The notes under the pieces are model-generated. The model was not told the origin of the DNA, searched no databases, and saw only the letters and a program-made list of their open reading frames with translations. DNA of 44,242 bases. Origin: Bacteroidales bacterium (GTDB lineage Bacteria; Bacteroidota; Bacteroidia; Bacteroidales; M50B96). The position numbers were made by a program, and so were the translations under genes. The stretch lies in NCBI GenBank assembly GCA_021740905.1, contig JAIOYV010000058.1:1-44242 (forward strand). The letters run 5' to 3'. Within the stretch, counting starts at the first letter, position 1. Each line of letters begins with the position of its first letter. Shown piece after piece: positions 42,688 to 44,242 of the stretch.

Positions 42688-44048
42688 TGAGTTTATTTAG
42701 TATTGATATAGAGAGATTTTATAGAGAGCTTGAAGAAAAAAGTCTGCAATTAAGGGGTATCTTCTGTTTACAATATCCCATTTATTGTATTCATGCCAAT
42801 ATTACTGATGAAACACCTGACCCTCTTGACAACCTTGATAATCTCATTGTTGATTTTCTGATTTCAAAACCTGATTTATCCGCCTTTCAGATAGCCAGTT
42901 TAATAGGTACATCAAAGCATTTAGTTGAATATAGAATTGCAAAACTTGTCCAGGACAAATTACTTCAGAAAAAGGGAAAGGATTTTATTTTATCAGAACT
43001 TGGTACTGAAGTATTTTCTGAAAAGACACAAATAAGGCAGCACAAGCAATCTTACGATTTTTATTTGGATGGAATTACCTTGAAGCCTCTGTCAAAAATC
43101 TATTATTCATATTACAGAACAAAACTTATTAGCGAAAACGATTCATATTATCACACAAACAAAAAAGGAGAAACAAAGCTAATTCAACCATTTGGACCTG
43201 ATTTAGTTCATACACCGCCTGATAATGATGAAATCACACAAAATATTTTTGAAGTAGGCAATGAAGAGAGAGGGAGTTTTTCAATTCCACATGGTCTGGT
43301 CAGTATCGATGATACTTCATTTACAAAGATGTCATTTCATTTATTGGTTGCAGTTAGCTCAAAGATGGATCGAATAGTGAAGGAATTGATTGATGGTCAT
43401 GCAATATATTCCTTGTCTGATGAATTGAGTTATTATGAAACTTTAAAACAAAACATTAAGTGTTTTGAAAACATCTTAAAGGATAAAATTACTCAGTTGG
43501 AATTTAAAATCTCTATTCCAAATATTAGACTAGATAGTGAAGATACACCTCGACCTATACTAACATCAAATTGGGCAGAAGTCCAAAAGCATAATGAATC
43601 GGAAAATAAATGTTATTCTTTTAGTAGTGAAGACCTTCTAAAAGTAGTTGATCAAATTTTTCAAATTAAACATGTTGTTCCGGAAAGTTTAATCAATGAG
43701 GATAGTATTATTGAAATTGCTATTGATAAAAATACGCTTTTTAGCTCAACTGATAGACAAAAACTGGTTGCAGATTTAATTAGGGAAAGAGATTACAAAT
43801 TTGGCTTTGAAAATAATAATGTTTTTCTACTATATCTCTATTATAAAACCGATGATGACTTTGTAAAAGAAGTAATACAATTCAAAAAGACCCTTATTGA
43901 TTCTGATGGAGAGGACATAAATCTCAATTGGTTTGAAAGTAGTCAGCCAAAATATTCATTAAATTATAGAAGACTGCTAATTGCAGCAGGCGAGTACTGG
44001 CTGTTGGAGAAACTGGATATTGAAAAATATATGACAGAACCTAATTGA
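42687..44048 (+). CDS. Winged-helix protein of unknown function, partner of the helicase
   Basis: This 453-residue protein starts inside the helicase stop (TAATG, 1-bp overlap), so translation is coupled. Residues about 45-110 form a winged helix (DFLISKPDLSAFQIASLIG, HLVEYRIAKLVQDKLLQKKG, FILSELGTEVF). The remaining 340 residues, with a conserved-looking GSFSIPHGLVSID segment and a helical SYYETLKQNIKCFENILKDK stretch, match nothing I recognise. There is no evident nuclease, kinase or membrane motif. It could be a DNA-binding sensor or adaptor for the helicase. The AT-rich composition matches that of the helicase gene. Confidence 0.8.
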   Translation: MSLFSIDIERFYRELEEKSLQLRGIFCLQYPIYCIHANITDETPDPLDNLDNLIVDFLISKPDLSAFQIASLIGTSKHLVEYRIAKLVQDKLLQKKGKDFILSELGTEVFSEKTQIRQHKQSYDFYLDGITLKPLSKIYYSYYRTKLISENDSYYHTNKKGETKLIQPFGPDLVHTPPDNDEITQNIFEVGNEERGSFSIPHGLVSIDDTSFTKMSFHLLVAVSSKMDRIVKELIDGHAIYSLSDELSYYETLKQNIKCFENILKDKITQLEFKISIPNIRLDSEDTPRPILTSNWAEVQKHNESENKCYSFSSEDLLKVVDQIFQIKHVVPESLINEDSIIEIAIDKNTLFSSTDRQKLVADLIRERDYKFGFENNNVFLLYLYYKTDDDFVKEVIQFKKTLIDSDGEDINLNWFESSQPKYSLNYRRLLIAAGEYWLLEKLDIEKYMTEPN

Positions 44049-44049
44049 A

Positions 44050-44127
44050 ATGGAAATAAATTTAACACATACTGATTATTTTGGCACAGGCAAATTTGTT
44101 CTGAATCATAGCTGTCCGAAAGATTAA
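44050..44127 (+). CDS. Possible 25-residue ORF after the helicase operon
   Basis: MEINLTHTDYFGTGKFVLNH and five further residues are encoded 2 bp after the preceding stop. It may be a small third operon gene or the truncated start of another one. The ORF is short and has no recognisable motif, so confidence is low. Confidence 0.2.
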   Translation: MEINLTHTDYFGTGKFVLNHSCPKD

Positions 44128-44131
44128 TATA

Positions 44132-44198
44132 GGAATAAAGCCCGAAAATTCCAATTTTTGAAGCGCAAACTTTTAAAAAAAATTATGGGCTTTATTCC
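44132..44198. terminator. Long-looped inverted repeat at the end of the helicase operon
   Basis: GGAATAAAGCCC (44132-44143) is perfectly complementary to GGGCTTTATTCC (44187-44198) across a 43-nt AT-rich loop. It follows the two-gene operon. The loop is long for an intrinsic terminator, so it could instead be a structured RNA or a small mobile palindrome. Confidence 0.45.
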
Positions 44199-44242
44199 AC
44201 TGCATAAAAGTATAAAAAATTCGACTTTCCCCTTGTTGAAAC

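Noticed and set aside
38872-44048. Helicase pair as Mokosh, Zorya or DISARM
   Set aside because: There is no PLD, kinase, MotAB-like or DUF1998 partner; only the SF1 helicase and an unassigned winged-helix protein are present.
26645-44242. Calling the right part a complete integrative element
   Set aside because: No integrase, relaxase, transposase or phage structural gene is present and no matching att repeat of the tRNA 3' end was found in the window; only an island-like character can be supported.

Overview
The window comes from a Bacteroidota chromosome, probably a Bacteroidia lineage. Several exported proteins end in type IX secretion (T9SS) sorting domains, the promoters I can see have the Bacteroidota TTTG / TAnnTTTG form, and genes lack obvious Shine-Dalgarno sequences. 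No strain can be named from the sequence.

Left part (1-12.5 kb) is accessory and surface-oriented. It holds the 3' end of an unidentified gene, a large secreted protein with a sorting-domain-like module in an unexpected internal position, a compact four-gene toxin-antitoxin-like cluster (RelB/RelE type pair, HigA-like XRE, HicB-like RHH), a secreted phospholipase D-fold protein followed by an isoaspartyl peptidase/asparaginase lipoprotein, an array of REP-like palindromes, a T9SS-exported multihaem cytochrome, a GH16-fold protein that has lost its catalytic glutamates and carries 73-residue helical repeats, and an M23 peptidase.

Middle part (12.7-26.3 kb) is core-like. It contains a coiled-coil protein-zapA-6S RNA candidate-rny cluster, a UDP-sugar 4-epimerase and polysaccharide deacetylase, a GH109-type lipoprotein with a cupin and TrmO, a giant FG-GAP/VCBS T9SS protein, an uncharacterised acidic protein and an ABC-F ATPase.

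Right part (26.5-44.2 kb) is a defence-type island starting at a tRNA with a CAT anticodon that has a duplicated, truncated 5' copy in front of it. Next come an AlbA_2/ATPase regulator containing an 11-bp tandem repeat, a decayed gap with more 11-bp-phased repeats, a WYL regulator, and a type I restriction-modification operon. That operon is unusual: it has two divergent hsdM genes, and a tripartite hipB-hipS-hipT toxin-antitoxin module sits between them, with hipT overlapping the second hsdM by 4 bp. hipB has its own operator/promoter, so hsdM2-hsdS-hsdR may be driven from the toxin-antitoxin promoter. hsdR is followed by an AT-rich two-gene operon: an S1-domain SF1 (Upf1/Dna2-like) helicase and a winged-helix protein with no function I recognise. 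This pair is the best candidate for an undescribed defence system. No integrase, transposase or CRISPR array was found.
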